Source: Umbelopsis ramanniana AG (taxonomy: Eukaryota > Mucoromycota > Umbelopsidomycetes > Umbelopsidales > Umbelopsidaceae). Taken from it: a stretch of DNA of 64,000 nucleotides. Location of the stretch: NCBI RefSeq assembly GCF_025399195.1, contig NW_026252102.1:186001-250000 (forward strand). Reading direction: 5' to 3'. A model generated the notes under the pieces. That model made no database searches, was not told the DNA's origin, and was given only the letters and a program-made list of their open reading frames with translations. Position numbers and translations under genes: made by a program. This document shows, piece after piece, positions 20,781 through 32,693 of this stretch (its first letter is position 1; the number at the start of each line of letters is the position of its first letter).

Positions 20781-21509
20781 AGTATGTAATCCCGGCTTCA
20801 TGAGAAGAGCAAAAGTGAAAAATTGGGGGAGTTGCTGCAACAAAAGTTGGAAATGTGTTTCGGAGTTGGTAATCAGGAAACTCGGTTTGCGAGTCACTCT
20901 CCTTTACAATCCGCTTCTTGTGGCAAAATCTATTTCACTTGGCAACAGCGTCCTGCGATCATTCGTATATTTACGTCCTCGTACTAAAACGCGTTCCAAT
21001 AATAGTAGGCGAAAGTACTTTCGTAGCTCCGTCTATAAAGTCAAATGCTAGAGCAACCATAGGTGCTGCTTCCGGAGCTGGAATGATAGAGGACATACAC
21101 AATTTGTTCATGGAACCTATCAATCCATTCAACTCTTGCAACTTTTTACGATAAATCAAAAAGAAGCAATATGCAGAAGTATAAACGATTCCCTCAACAC
21201 TACCGCTATCTCCTCCTTTGTTTACCTACTTAGCTTTATTCCTATGTTTCCAATTGGAGAAATCACCAGTACTCAAGTGGAATAGTATATCAGAGCAACC
21301 CCTCACTCCTGTCTGGCAAACAGCTGCAATAGCGATTTTCAAAAATATTGTGGATGATGCTGTGGCTGAATGAATGATAGGCGAGCACGTTAAATTCTCA
21401 GTTGAAAGTTGCTTTATTATGCTTTACTTAGAGTTTTTAATCGCTTTGAGTCACAAAGAATGGTCTGTTAACACAAAACACAGAGGAACTCTAAACTAAG
21501 GCAACAACG
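20781..21509. other. Intergenic region
   Basis: 729 bp between the ING gene start and the deubiquitinase stop, both on the minus strand. Minus-strand and plus-strand ORFs of up to about 93 codons occur here, but none has a recognisable motif, and the longest minus one (20971-21159) starts at a non-ATG codon. Treated as noncoding. Confidence 0.4.
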
Positions 21510-23643
21510 TTATTGAAGACTGTACAAAGAGGTAGGATGAAGATCGAGAGGACTTGGTAACTTGGTACCAGTTCTATTGGTTGCTTGGATAGTGGCTGAC
21601 ACGGTTTTGTTCATTGAAATTTTATGCATGGTGGAGTGGGTGATGTGAGAGCTGGTAGGTGACTTCTTGAATGTAGGATGAGAAAGGGTAGATTGTATAG
21701 GTATGGCAGGTTGTACCGGCGTAGGCGGCTGTTCTTCTACGAGCTCGTAAATAAGCATGTAGGGATTTGCTTTTAGAACGTCTTGTACTGGGCACGTATC
21801 GACGTTTTCGTCGGACACTCGATACCAGTCGTGTTGAGCCGATTCAATTTTGGTATTGGCTGCCAAGTTCGTCTGACATTTCTTACATCCACATCGTCCC
21901 ATACGTCGTTTGTAAGCAATGAAGTGGCCAAAATTATGACTGCCGTAATGAACAACCGTGCTCATAAGTCTGTATTGATATTTCTTCTGCCCTTCCGAGT
22001 CCTGGGCTCCGCTGATAGGTGCGTCTGGGTCCACTCCCAAGTCGGAATTAGTGCAGTATGGCGAGAGATCAAGCGTCTCTGGAAAAGCGACTTGGCAAGT
22101 GTTTTTGTACACGGCACCAGAAGTGTGAAAAGTCGAACGGGAAATGTGCAGGCAAAGGCATTGCGGTGGTTTTGCGAACATCACTTGCTTTGTCGATTTT
22201 GGGCTCACAACCCTTGATAAATGAATGCTGGGGTCAATCGGGTCTTCCACTCTATGAGACTGTAGCCGACTTTGAATTAGATCTAAGTTGTTAGTCAGCT
22301 TTTCGATTTCTGTTGTATCGGCTTCCGCAGAAATAGCAAAATCTATTTCGGTTTGTAACCGTTCAGCAGTGGCTTTCAATGAGCATGACCTGCAGCTCAC
22401 GTCATCCAAAGTCTCCATAGCGATGAAGCTAGATAAGCAATCCTCTAGTGGCACGTTGTACTACAAAAAAGCACCGTAAATATCATTGTACTCAAGCCAC
22501 CATCTATTGAAATTAAAAAGATCTGTATATGCACTTACAGAATTAGGCAAAGTAAGTTGTATATTATCGAATGAAAAGTGTCTGATAGCCTCCTAATAAG
22601 TGAAAATGCCAAAGTCAGAAACCATTCGTTTTAGGAAGAACCATTCAACCTGCATGAAACACTTACTGTATATCCACATTGACTACAGGATAAACGGCTG
22701 GCTAAAAGCCCAGTAAAGGGGTTGCGAAAAGTCTTCTTCAAAGCGTTTGAAGGCTTGGCGGGTATAATATTGGCTGACGATTTGGCCAAAAGCAGGTCTC
22801 TAAGGCCGGCATTAGAGGACTGCAACTTTAATGTATCTTGCTGCTCTGACTCAAGTGAGCTTGAAATGATCTGAAATAGTTCTTGAGCGTCTTGTTGTTC
22901 GTGGTTGATAACGTGATGATGGCGCGAAATAGCGGTAACAAGTTGATCGGGTAGGATGGCCGATTTTTGTGATATTGGTTTGGAAAGTAGTAATAGCGTT
23001 TGTCGCAAGGCGTTTGCAACCGGAACCTCAGATGAGCTTCTGTCCTTTGTCAAATAGTACAGAAATGGCTGCAAGTGCTCCAAGGAAGATAATGCCTTCA
23101 CAAAATGGAATCACGGGAAGCAGGCAACGTAAGCATATGATGACACGGCGAATTTTCTTAAAAAAAAAAAAAATTGTCCCTCACCTGCAACACTGAATTC
23201 AGGAAGCATGAGTTGCCGGTATTGACGATGCCGTGAATGTATAGTGAGATAGACATATCTGTGTCGTTCAAGCAAGGCTCGGCTTGCACAACATCCAATT
23301 TTGCGGGAGGTTTCTCAGCAGATGATTTAGCGTAGCTCCAATTAAAACCGGTTAAAAAGTTGTTGCCTCCAATTAATCGAAGTGTCACTCGCTTGACTGT
23401 CACCACAGCTTGACCACCGGATCGTACGCATTGCCAAGTATACTTGAGGTCGCATCGAGTATATACAAATTGGAACACAGGGACAAGGGTGGATTCAACA
23501 AAGTCGTAGATGAGGTAGTAATATGAGGGGAAGAAGGTCAAGAAGACGGTAATGAAGCTAATGAGGCCGAATATGAGTTCAAAAATGAACAACATATCAA
23601 TTAGCAGTGCTTGTAGGCGCTGCACTGTGATTGCCTGTAGCAT
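21510..23643 (-). CDS. UBP1: Membrane-anchored ubiquitin-specific protease, Ubp1/USP30-like (630 aa, 4 exons)
   Basis: Exons complement(join(21510..22460,22539..22592,22667..23095,23185..23643)); 1893 nt in frame. Ubiquitin C-terminal hydrolase of the USP (C19) family. The N-terminus holds a long hydrophobic segment (about residues 14-50, LLIDMLFIFELIFGLISFITVF) that should anchor it in a membrane, as in yeast Ubp1 and human USP30 (mitochondria/peroxisomes). The Cys box is GIVNTGNSCFLNSVLQALSS with catalytic Cys146; exon 1 ends inside this box. A QQDAQELF box and zinc-type CSQCGY/CRSCS pairs follow. The His box is HYGSHNFGHFIAY. A Pro/Thr-rich tail ends the protein. All catalytic elements are present, so it should be active. 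Mitochondrial versus ER location cannot be read from the sequence. Confidence 0.92.
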
Positions 23644-24327
23644 TGCTGGCGAGGGGGAGGTTGAACAAAAAAAAAAGTTTTAGCTGTTCGGGGCCCTGAA
23701 GACAACCCAAATTTTGGATTTCGAAAACTTGCACGTGAAACCTTCCTTATCTGATGAGACCAGCCAAAACTCCTCAGAGTGCAAAACTGAAATCCCTCAC
23801 TCCATCAAGCGTGATCTGAGGCAGTGGTTACTAGGGAAATGTAACCAAATCGTTGGAAACGTGATGAAATCACAGTATAGCTCGTGCATTTCACGAGCCC
23901 TGGGAGATGTCACGCGGCGATAGCTTAATTTTAACTCTGAATAGCTGGATGCATGAGCCAACCCTTTCAGATAACCATAAAATGATAACATTCGGTTGAA
24001 AAATACATGCAATACGGTCGTGCTTCCTTTGCCTTCAAAGGTATTAATCAATCACACGAACTTGCTGGGAACAAAGAACAAAATGAATTGTTGAGCAATG
24101 AAAAATGAACAATCATGGGTTAAGCAACCAGATTCTATTCTACGTATCTTACATCCCTCTTTTTGACACTTCTCCAGGTGTTGAGTACTTTGTCTTTGGG
24201 ATGTTCCTGTAAGATTTTCGGCCGTTCGTGACGCAAACAAAAATTTCAGGTTTGCAAGCTGGTGCCCGCTTGCCAGTATGATTGGAGAAAAAAACAATCT
24301 CAGCTTGCTTTCTCGCATTTTTTCTTC
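23644..24327. promoter_or_regulatory. Divergent promoter region USP / GLE1
   Basis: 684 bp between divergent starts of the deubiquitinase (minus) and GLE1 (plus). An A/T homopolymer flanks the USP start (about 23666-23677). No TATA box or known site is obvious. ORFs here are short and unrecognised. Confidence 0.35.
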
Positions 24328-26515
24328 ATGGGCCTGAATGCGTATCAGCTGCCTTCACAGCCGACCATGAGGACTCACATATACCGACCAAACAAATGCT
24401 CATACATAGCTCCATCAGATAGTGAGTCGGAAACCGAGGATGAATGCCCCGAAGATCATGATGCTCATTCACGGTCAGTCTCAGACATGGGTCGTCTTAA
24501 TCAATATAACGAAGGTACTGATATATCTCACAGTAACGACAAAAAGCGAGCAAATGATCCAGGAATGTTGCTTCACATGATCGCCGAAGACCGAGATCTT
24601 CTGTCTACAGAGACACAAGAAATGAAGCGGCAAACATGGGTACGTCTCCGAACCTTTTGTAAGTTTTTTCCGATGCCTCATTTTAACGTGTCAAATTAGT
24701 TGAGAGCGCAAAGGGAGCATCAGATCAGGATGGACAAGCATCATGCGCAAATTGAACAGAACACTCAGAAGATAATGAAGCAATATCAACAGAAAATAGA
24801 AAAGGATGCAGAGGACGTCCGTAAATTTTTGGAAAAGCTGGAATTAGACAGGTAGAGTAGTAGACGAAATAATCCACTTACAACTTTTTCATCTTATTAA
24901 TCTTACCATATTTACAGAAAAAAGGAAGCAGATCGCATCGATCGAGATTATGAGATGCGTAATACGAAAATGCGCCAGGTATGGGTCCATGTATAGGTTG
25001 AACAATAACTCGCAGCTGAAGGCATTGATACAAATTTCCGTTTTCAAAAAGACGATCGATAAAATCGTCAAAGAAGAAAGGGAACGACAAGAAAAGATAA
25101 GGTTAGACGAAGAAAAGAAGAAGGCAAAGGAACAGGAGGATCGCAAACAACAAGAGGAGCAGAAGCAAGCAGCTGCAACAAAAGCACAAGCCGAGAAGGA
25201 GCAGAAAGAACAGAAGGAGCAGCAGCAAAAAGAACTCTTGTTGAAAAAGCAACAAGCGTCACTTAATGTGAGCTATGAACAATGATTTTTCACTGACTTC
25301 ATGCTATCTCTCTAATATAATGATATTGCAGCAAAAATCCTCCACGCTCTCTATCAAAGGCTTGGAAGAAGCCGGCAAATATTTTGACTTGTTGAAGGTA
25401 TGGAGCAAAAATGTCAATAGGCGCATCTTTAGCCATGTTTAACACTTGTCGATCATCTAGAAATTCAAAGAACAGATTAAACCAGCTATTGCCCAGCATG
25501 CCGAGTGGAAACAAGGTGCAATGAAATCGCGCATGAAATTGAAACGTATGATTGGTCAACTTGTCAACAAGCGCGAGACCATTATGCGAATTGTAAGCTA
25601 CAATACAACATACCTCAGTCCAGAAAAGTATGTTGGCATTAACTCATCTATCATTAGACAAATGACGCGCATACCATTTTCTCTGACTGCCAACGAACTT
25701 CCGACATATTATATGAATGGATCATGAATTTCACGGCCAAGGCATTAGTGGTAAGGGCTCATCGTTCTCGTGGATGTTTGATTTTCCGAAGCAGTGTTTG
25801 ATCATGTACATGTCACTAGGAACAAGCTGAAACAGAAGTTACTGTCAAGCCATCCACAGCCTATCCGCTGGCACACGTTACCGTTATGTTGGCTACAAAG
25901 CACGCTGGTTTCATGGACATTGTGATTGCTCGTCTCATCAAGCATTGCCCATACCTTATTCCTCGTTATTTTGATGATGACCCGGTAAGTTTCATGATTA
26001 TTAATATTTTTCGTGATTAGATGAGTCGCAAAACACTAACGCCTCGATCATCTTTATATCAGAAACGTTCCCCAGACGAAACCCGAAAGTTGATGGGTTA
26101 CAAATATAGTGACAAGGAAGCCAAACAATGGGAAGACGCAGTACAATACAAAGAGCATATGAGTGGTCTTATTTCCTTATGGGCCGCTATTGTCCAAACT
26201 GCTCCAGAGCCCGGAATGGGCGAAAACCCTTATCCCATACAGCATGGCTGGACGTGGCTCGCACGTATTTGTAACATTCCTCCGAGAGCTATCACGCCTG
26301 CTCTTATAAACTCATTCTTAGAAATTGCTGGCGAACGGATGCTGGCAACCTATCCTCGGCAACTTCCAAAAGTACTACAGCTTATAATGCAACAATACCT
26401 ACCACTTTTGGCTGGCGATAAAGATGCCGTAGCTGCTGCTACTCGACTATCAAGTTACTTGGAGACATACGCTACATCGGGAAAACTTGGAGCAATAGAA
26501 GGCTCCAGATACTAG
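24328..26515 (+). CDS. GLE1: mRNA export factor GLE1 (549 aa, 9 exons)
   Basis: Exons join(24328..24639,24700..24851,24918..24978,25052..25267,25332..25397,25461..25592,25658..25750,25820..25984,26063..26515); 1650 nt in frame. GLE1 sits at the cytoplasmic face of the nuclear pore and, with inositol hexakisphosphate, activates the helicase Dbp5 to release exported mRNA; it also acts in translation. Visible: an acidic N-terminus, a long charged coiled coil (residues about 105-250, Lys/Glu/Gln-rich), then the helical GLE1 domain (VTVMLATKHAGFMDIVIARL, PYPIQHGWTWLARICNIPP, MQQYLPLL). The exon 4 acceptor is ambiguous: 25052 gives a 73-nt intron, whereas 25016 gives a 37-nt intron and 12 extra residues, also in frame. 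I chose 25052 because of normal intron size. Confidence 0.93.
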
Positions 26516-26703
26516 CTTGTCTCCCTACATCACATATCAACATTTGTTTATAGTCCTCGCTCATATCATTTGCCTTTTGGATTAAATCACCATCCACCCA
26601 CATCCACATTAATACATTTACCATTAGTTTGGAGCATTAACAAAGAATCCATTGGTACAATTTACATTTAGATATACTGTTATACACTTGATATCTGTTT
26701 GAT

Positions 26704-29700
26704 TTATCCTGCTCTCAAAGTCGATGTCGAACGACCGTAGAAGTCATTGTAATCGAGGCGAGTGGAGAGTGATCTCAAGTCGTCATCCTGATAAGATGAG
26801 AGCGTGGCTAGGAGATCCAATGTCTCTCGCTGGTTTTAGACAGTATGGAAGAGGCTGTTAGTGTGGAGCAAATACTGAATGAAAAGAAAAAAGCGCTTGT
26901 TTCGCTCACCTGAAAGCTCTCTGCTCCTGCCGTCAATCGCATGCGAATTTTGAGCAGCTTAGAAGTGTCAATTCCACTGTGTCGATTAGCATCTCTCCTC
27001 GTAAACTCATAATCCGCTAATGCGATCAATTGATCCTATTGAAACAAATGTAAACACCTCCAAATCATACCCAAAAAAGCAATCCGTATATGTGTCGCTA
27101 AAACACTTACCAAGGAGGTCCTGTACTGAAGGGCAGTATCAAGTATTTTAAATAGCCTTAAGAGCATATTCTGAAGGAACATCCATAAAACAGCGTTAGA
27201 ATACCATTTCCCAAACCCGGGTCAGTACTATGTCGCGGCCATGTCGCATGATAAATATACCTGATTTGTTGAGCCATTTAGAAACCCTTTCGTCGTGATA
27301 TCAGTCAAATATCGTGAGTGGGCATCAATCAGAGAGTCTAGATCTATGCATTTGTTCTCAATAAAATGCGATAGCTCTTCCCAAGAGCATTCCAGAACCT
27401 AAAAAAATGAGCGCCGTTTAGCATCGAGCCACTGTCTTGCTGTAGTTTGTAAGACAAGAAATACTGTACCTCAAACAGATAATAATATTGGAGTTGAGAA
27501 GTGAAATGGATCATGGATGTGATCACTATTTGTGCTGAGCGTATGTCTCTTGCAAGCTCAGGGATACTATTGTATTGACGGCCAGATGTCACCAACCCTC
27601 TCCAAGCTGCCGAAAGCGAATGTTCTACACGTTTGAGCCGCCATAAGAAATTAAACATCTTGAGATATTGTTGCATTGCCTGTGGCGTAAAGATGGTATT
27701 GATAGGCGAATCAACATGATAATCCAACGTGAAAACATCCCATCCCAAATCTTGTGGTGATATCTACGGATGTCCAATACTCTTTAGCACGTGTAGTAAG
27801 CATATTGTTCCAAAAGAATGCTTTAACTTACCTCTAGCAAGCGTACATCCAATCGAGCCAAAATGGATGGGTCATCGTACTGCGCATTGGATGCTCTGAT
27901 CGCTGCCTCGAGGACACCCGTTAAATTATGGCGAAATAATGTATTTGCAGGCTTACTCAGGCCAGATCTATCAATGATGCACCATTAGACGACTTTTCAT
28001 GTTGTATGCGCTTGCGATGATAAACTTACCCGAGAGTATCCAAGAGATATTGAATAAAATCGCCTTGAGAGAGAAGAAGGTATCGCTTGAACGCTTTCAA
28101 ATGCTCCATCAATTTGAATTTGTCTTTAAGGATGTTTAATAGTTGTCGACTAGTATCCAGATACGCTTTGTCGATAGAGTTCTCAACAGCGGATATGTTA
28201 CCATACCTCAAGGTTTGAACTATCCAATTGCTTTAGTAAAAATGTAGGTAGTAGTATCATACTGACTATTTCAAAATATATATTTACCATGGCCTTGTGA
28301 TCTTTCCTGTATGACTGCACTTTCATGACAGTTGTATCGAATGAAATTTAATGACTTTCCAATTGAAAATATCTATGATGAAGAAATAGCACATGTGAGT
28401 CAAAGTGTTGAGCAATGCACTTAGTACTGTAGATCCATTTTCACCTTTTGAGCCAACGTATTTGAAATGAACGATGGAAGCATGCCTTCTCTAAACGTGT
28501 ATTTCTTTTGCCACAATTCTTCTTCAGAGACCGAGTCATCGCAGCCGACGAAAAACTCCTCATAAGGATCTTCCAGCTCGCCTTCATAGATCCACATTCG
28601 CAGCATTTCCCAAAATGGAGCTGACACTTCTTCGAGAAGCTGACTTATGAATGTTTGAATGAACGGATCTCCATGTTTTGTGTAGTTGTGAATCACAGAA
28701 ACGAATGCACCTCCCTTTTGATCTGTTGCTGAGTTAGTCACAAACGTATGGCTCCCGACATACAAGACAAAAGCATGCTAAAGCTTTTCATTACCTTGAC
28801 AAGCATCAATCAGCACACTCATCAGTCTAAGACGTTGAAGGCTGTCCCGCATCCATACTACAAGTCGCTTCAGAGTTAAGCTGTTGGTTGATAATGATGT
28901 ATCCAAATCATCTGACAAAAAAGTGAGATCTTTTCCTTCATTTTTACTGATTTGCGCTTCCAGAACTGCAATTAGCTTGTAGTAATCGTTCATCTCTCGC
29001 TGTAAGCTAGAACAGAACGACTGTAACACGGCCACATTAATATTTTCTCTACAAAGTTCTTTAGCAGTATCAAAGCTGCCGCTCTTACCTGGCCAACAAG
29101 CCCTATGGAGGCGTTGTCGATGTTAGTCGCAATAAAGGCTTGAATACGCTTGTAAAGCCAGCCGAGTTCTGTCAGCTTGTGAATGAGTTCTCGAGCAGAA
29201 CGAGAGATCCCAACCTTTACAGATATTTCCTTTAGTCAAACATACAGCTATGGCCAAATTTCCTTGGTCAAAAAAGTATCTCCTACCATATCATCTATAA
29301 CATATGCGTCGGACTCAGCATCAAATTTAATGTATGTGCCATCGATACCCTGGAATATGAACATAATGTCTCGAAGTATGGCCGCCTCCGGTACTTGTTT
29401 GGATGAGAATTCAGCTTCGTGTGTTCGCAAACCCACTTGAAGTTGCTGTGCAGGTGGAAGATTATGGTCCATTGATGCGTCTGATTCGTCGCTCACTTTC
29501 CGCCGAATACTCCTTGAGGTATCTGACCCATCATGTGTCCGTGCCAATGTTTGGTGATGAGGAGATGTGAAAGTCGGTAAACCTTGAGAAGCAAATGAAT
29601 CGATCTGAGGTATTGATGTATTAGCATAAATGCAATTAGCTGCAGGATTGGAGCTTCTGTACATACATCGCTTTGAGCGGCGGACGGCATTCGACTTCTA

Positions 29701-30459
29701 GAGCGATAGCTAATATCAGCAGCACTATTATCTTCGCTAAGCTCATTGAGAAGGTATAGTATCGCCCATTTGTTTTTCACGGCATTCTAAAGGCAATAGG
29801 ATGAGCCACGCTGCAAGTTGGGATTTTACGGTTGTGGTTCAACTTACCTGATCCATCAGCTTGTTGAGTAGCGTTTCAAACCTGAGCTGTTTGCTGCTCG
29901 ACCCACTCTGGAGAGACACTAGTCAATGAAAGAAGATTTTAGCATCCATGACACTGACTACAGTTCATATGTACATTTCAATGCGACTCACGCTTTCTAC
30001 TGATGGTGCCAGCCAGATGCATTTCATCTTGTGCGGTCGATGGTCGCGGAATGCTGCGGCATATAAGCCAGTTAACTAAAACTCACATAACTTTGTTGAC
30101 GACAAACACACCGTTACAAACCTTCGTAATATGGATTTGCATCGTTCGTATACTCTCTCTTTATTCTGGGTATCAGCCGCGGATTGTCTGCCGTCTTTCT
30201 TATCCAAGAATTGCTGTACCAACTGGAAGAGTCCCTTTTGTACAGACAAATTGTTTGATTCCAAAGCTTGACTTGATTTTGTTGGGGGATGGAGGCGATC
30301 TTTGCCAAACTTCGATAGCGAGTCTCCGCGAGCAGACTGATCAAAAGTCGATTGCTGACTTAATATGGAGGAAGGCGAATCGACAAATGAGTTGTTAGCA
30401 GCTGAATGGCTGGTTGTTGAAGAACGAAAGAACGTCCTTATAGCCTCTGGACGATTCAT
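26704..30459 (-). CDS. SPC98: Gamma-tubulin complex component GCP3 / Spc98 (897 aa, 16 exons)
   Basis: Exons complement(join(26704..26829,26910..27035,27111..27170,27261..27398,27470..27763,27832..27967,28030..28219,28288..28372,28445..28722,28795..29020,29089..29214,29287..29604,29667..29786,29848..29918,29992..30053,30122..30459)); 2694 nt in frame. GCP3 and GCP2 form the gamma-tubulin small complex that nucleates microtubules at the spindle pole. Family hallmarks: [124 protein letters not shown] and the terminal [12 protein letters not shown]. Length resembles human GCP3 (907 aa). Exon 8 has tandem acceptors 6 nt apart (28722 or 28728), giving 897 or 899 residues. Confidence 0.96.
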
Positions 30460-30653
30460 GGTGAAGTGGTCTGCTTCAATAGACGCGAACTTTGACGCGC
30501 AAAATAAAAAGTCGACACGTCCAAGAAAAATTCAGGTCGAACAGGCATTGGCGAAAAGTCAGCCAGTCAGTCGCTTTAGTCACGTGTGAGAATTGCAAAG
30601 GAAGTATAGGCCATCCTCCGCTTCTTTGTAGAACAGGTTCCTTCGTCTCGGGA
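30460..30653. promoter_or_regulatory. Bidirectional promoter GCP3 / PXA-domain gene
   Basis: 194 bp between divergent ATGs. Two ACGCG cores (30483-30488 ACGCGA; 30495-30500 ACGCGC) lie 24-41 bp upstream of the GCP3 start. They match the MluI-cell-cycle-box core bound by the MBF factor in fungi. No TATA box. The regulatory reading is inferred from motif and gene function only. Confidence 0.4.
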
Positions 30654-32555
30654 ATGCCTTCTGTACGGCTACCCTTGTATTATCGCCTGCTGTTTCCTGA
30701 TCTCGTAGAAGCAAGGAATCGTTCGGGTTTAATTGATGCTCCTCCTAGAATAACTCAATCAGCCAAAATCGACCAGGAACTGTACACATATCTAGCACTC
30801 ATTGTACGAGATTTCATTCAACCATGGTACCTTGCTATCACTCTGGATAATGGACTTCCTTCTGAAGTAACAAGGATTGTAACGCATTGCTGTCGCGAGA
30901 TAGAACTACGTTGTCAAAAGGTAAAGGATCGAACGAATTTATTTGATAGTATTTGAGATGGTCATTTATCGATTTTACTCGCAGATCGATGTAGTCGAAC
31001 TTATTTTGAAGTCGTTTCCAACACTATTGACGCAGCATTATTTGGATTATCACCAAGCTGTTGATAAGCTACACTTAAATCACGGTGGAGGCTCCGCGAC
31101 TGAGCTTGAAAGCCTATTTCATGGATTACAACCGCACTTTGCAATCGAACATGAGAAAGAGTACGTGAAGCAGCTTTCTGACCACTTGCTCAAATCCCTA
31201 TTACCAAAAGACGAATATGATAGCGACTGTGTTCGTTACCTTGTAAGAGATATTCTTAACATGGTTTTGACGATTATTATTGCGCGCTTGAGTGATCCAT
31301 GGACAATCAACACAATTGTTTCCAAGGTACGTCTAGCTGAAGACCAAGTATTCCATGCGAAAAAGATGTAATTTTTCTAAGCATTACCTTCTTAGCTTCT
31401 TTCTCATTACGATGAGAGATTACTGAAACTGCAAGCTCCAGGCGAAATATGGGCCCCAATACAAAGCGATCAGCCTAAAGAAGACACTGAAAGTAAACCT
31501 ATTTCGACAACTGGTGGATCCACTAGCATAGATCCCACTGGTATAGTAACATCTCTTCAAGAGACACAGAAAACCACCCTTTCCCCTCAGTTACGACACC
31601 GACACATCCACTCAAGACAGAATTCTGATGTACAAAAGCAAGAACTGACGGCCTCGCCAAGCCCCAGGCGATTTACACCTCTTAGCACGTTAGAGGAACA
31701 AGGCGATGAGCTAGCACAAGCAACTTTACCTCAACCCGAAAAACCTCCAAGAAGATACTCCATGCGCTTCATATCCCTACAAGTTATACTCGCGCCACTT
31801 CAAAATATGTGGTTCTACATCATATCTTTGCTAACCCTATCGCAAGAAAGGTACCAACATGTTGTGCGACAGCGAAAGAAGAGTCGCCATGTAAGGCTAG
31901 AAGACCCAGTTCTTCGATTCACTGAAGTAGCGTTTTGTGTGGAAGACAGACCTGTCGTTCTGTGGGCTTGGCGAATGGTTGGGATGTTTATCTGGCCGAT
32001 AGCTCGCATACTTGGAGGCGGCGTCTTCACTGACAAGTAAGACAAACAAAATCAAATTATTAATATAAATATGGAATGCTGACAAGAAGCTGATGACTAT
32101 TTATCAATTCAGGTTTTTGGAGCAATCTGTATATCATCTTTTGTCAGAACAGCGACTGGTATACTATATGCAGATTGGGAGAGAGACATTATGGCCAGGC
32201 GGTAAATTCGTAACAGCTGGAACATTGCCAACGGAAGAGGAACAGAATGCCTTGCGCATACAAGCGGAAAGAAAGCTCGTTTTGGCCATCCCAGGTAATG
32301 GTTCGTTTTGACTCGCCCCCCGAAAACAACGTGTAAAGCTAATGAAAATGAGTCCACCTTGTTTTGTTGCTAGATATCGTCGAGCGTGTGCTTTTCGAAA
32401 CATCCGACATTAATGTCCATCAACAATGTATGAGCCAAGCGCTGGCTCCTCTTCAGAACCCTTACATTAATAAGCATCTTGTATTCTACATGGTAGACCT
32501 AATTGTTTCCACTGTCTTCCCCGAATTAGCCTATAATCCCGTTAAAGCTACATGA
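30654..32555 (+). CDS. PXA-domain / sorting-nexin-related protein (537 aa, 5 exons)
   Basis: Exons join(30654..30920,30985..31326,31396..32036,32113..32294,32374..32555); 1614 nt in frame. Start is the first ATG in the frame; the frame is open a further 54 codons upstream without ATG, so a 5' coding exon cannot be excluded. Residues about 25-205 match the PX-associated (PXA) domain (DQELYTYLALIVRDFIQPWYLAI, ELYCHRAVD-like YHQAVDKLH, YVKQLSDHLLKSLLP, VRDILNMVLTIIIARLSDPWTIN). A Ser/Pro/Gln-rich linker follows. The C-terminal part (RWVLWAWRM-type helix, FLEQSVYHLLSEQRLVYYMQ, LFETSDINVHQQCMSQALAPLQNP) resembles the region after PXA in fungal PXA proteins and the nexin-C of SNX13/14/25. No PX or RGS domain and no clear membrane helix. 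Likely role: endosomal or ER-contact trafficking. Confidence 0.85.
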
Positions 32556-32693
32556 TAATACCCTCGATCGTATTTAGATACCACACTGCACATGTAAATT
32601 TTTAATTTCACTCATGTTGGAAACACCGATCCTTTAATCACCTATGTATGTACACCAACTATTCCTATTTTCATAAAGTATTGTTATCTGGAT

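Noticed and set aside
20971-21159. 62-codon minus-strand ORF upstream of the ING gene
   Set aside because: Begins at a non-ATG codon, no family resemblance and no supporting exon structure.
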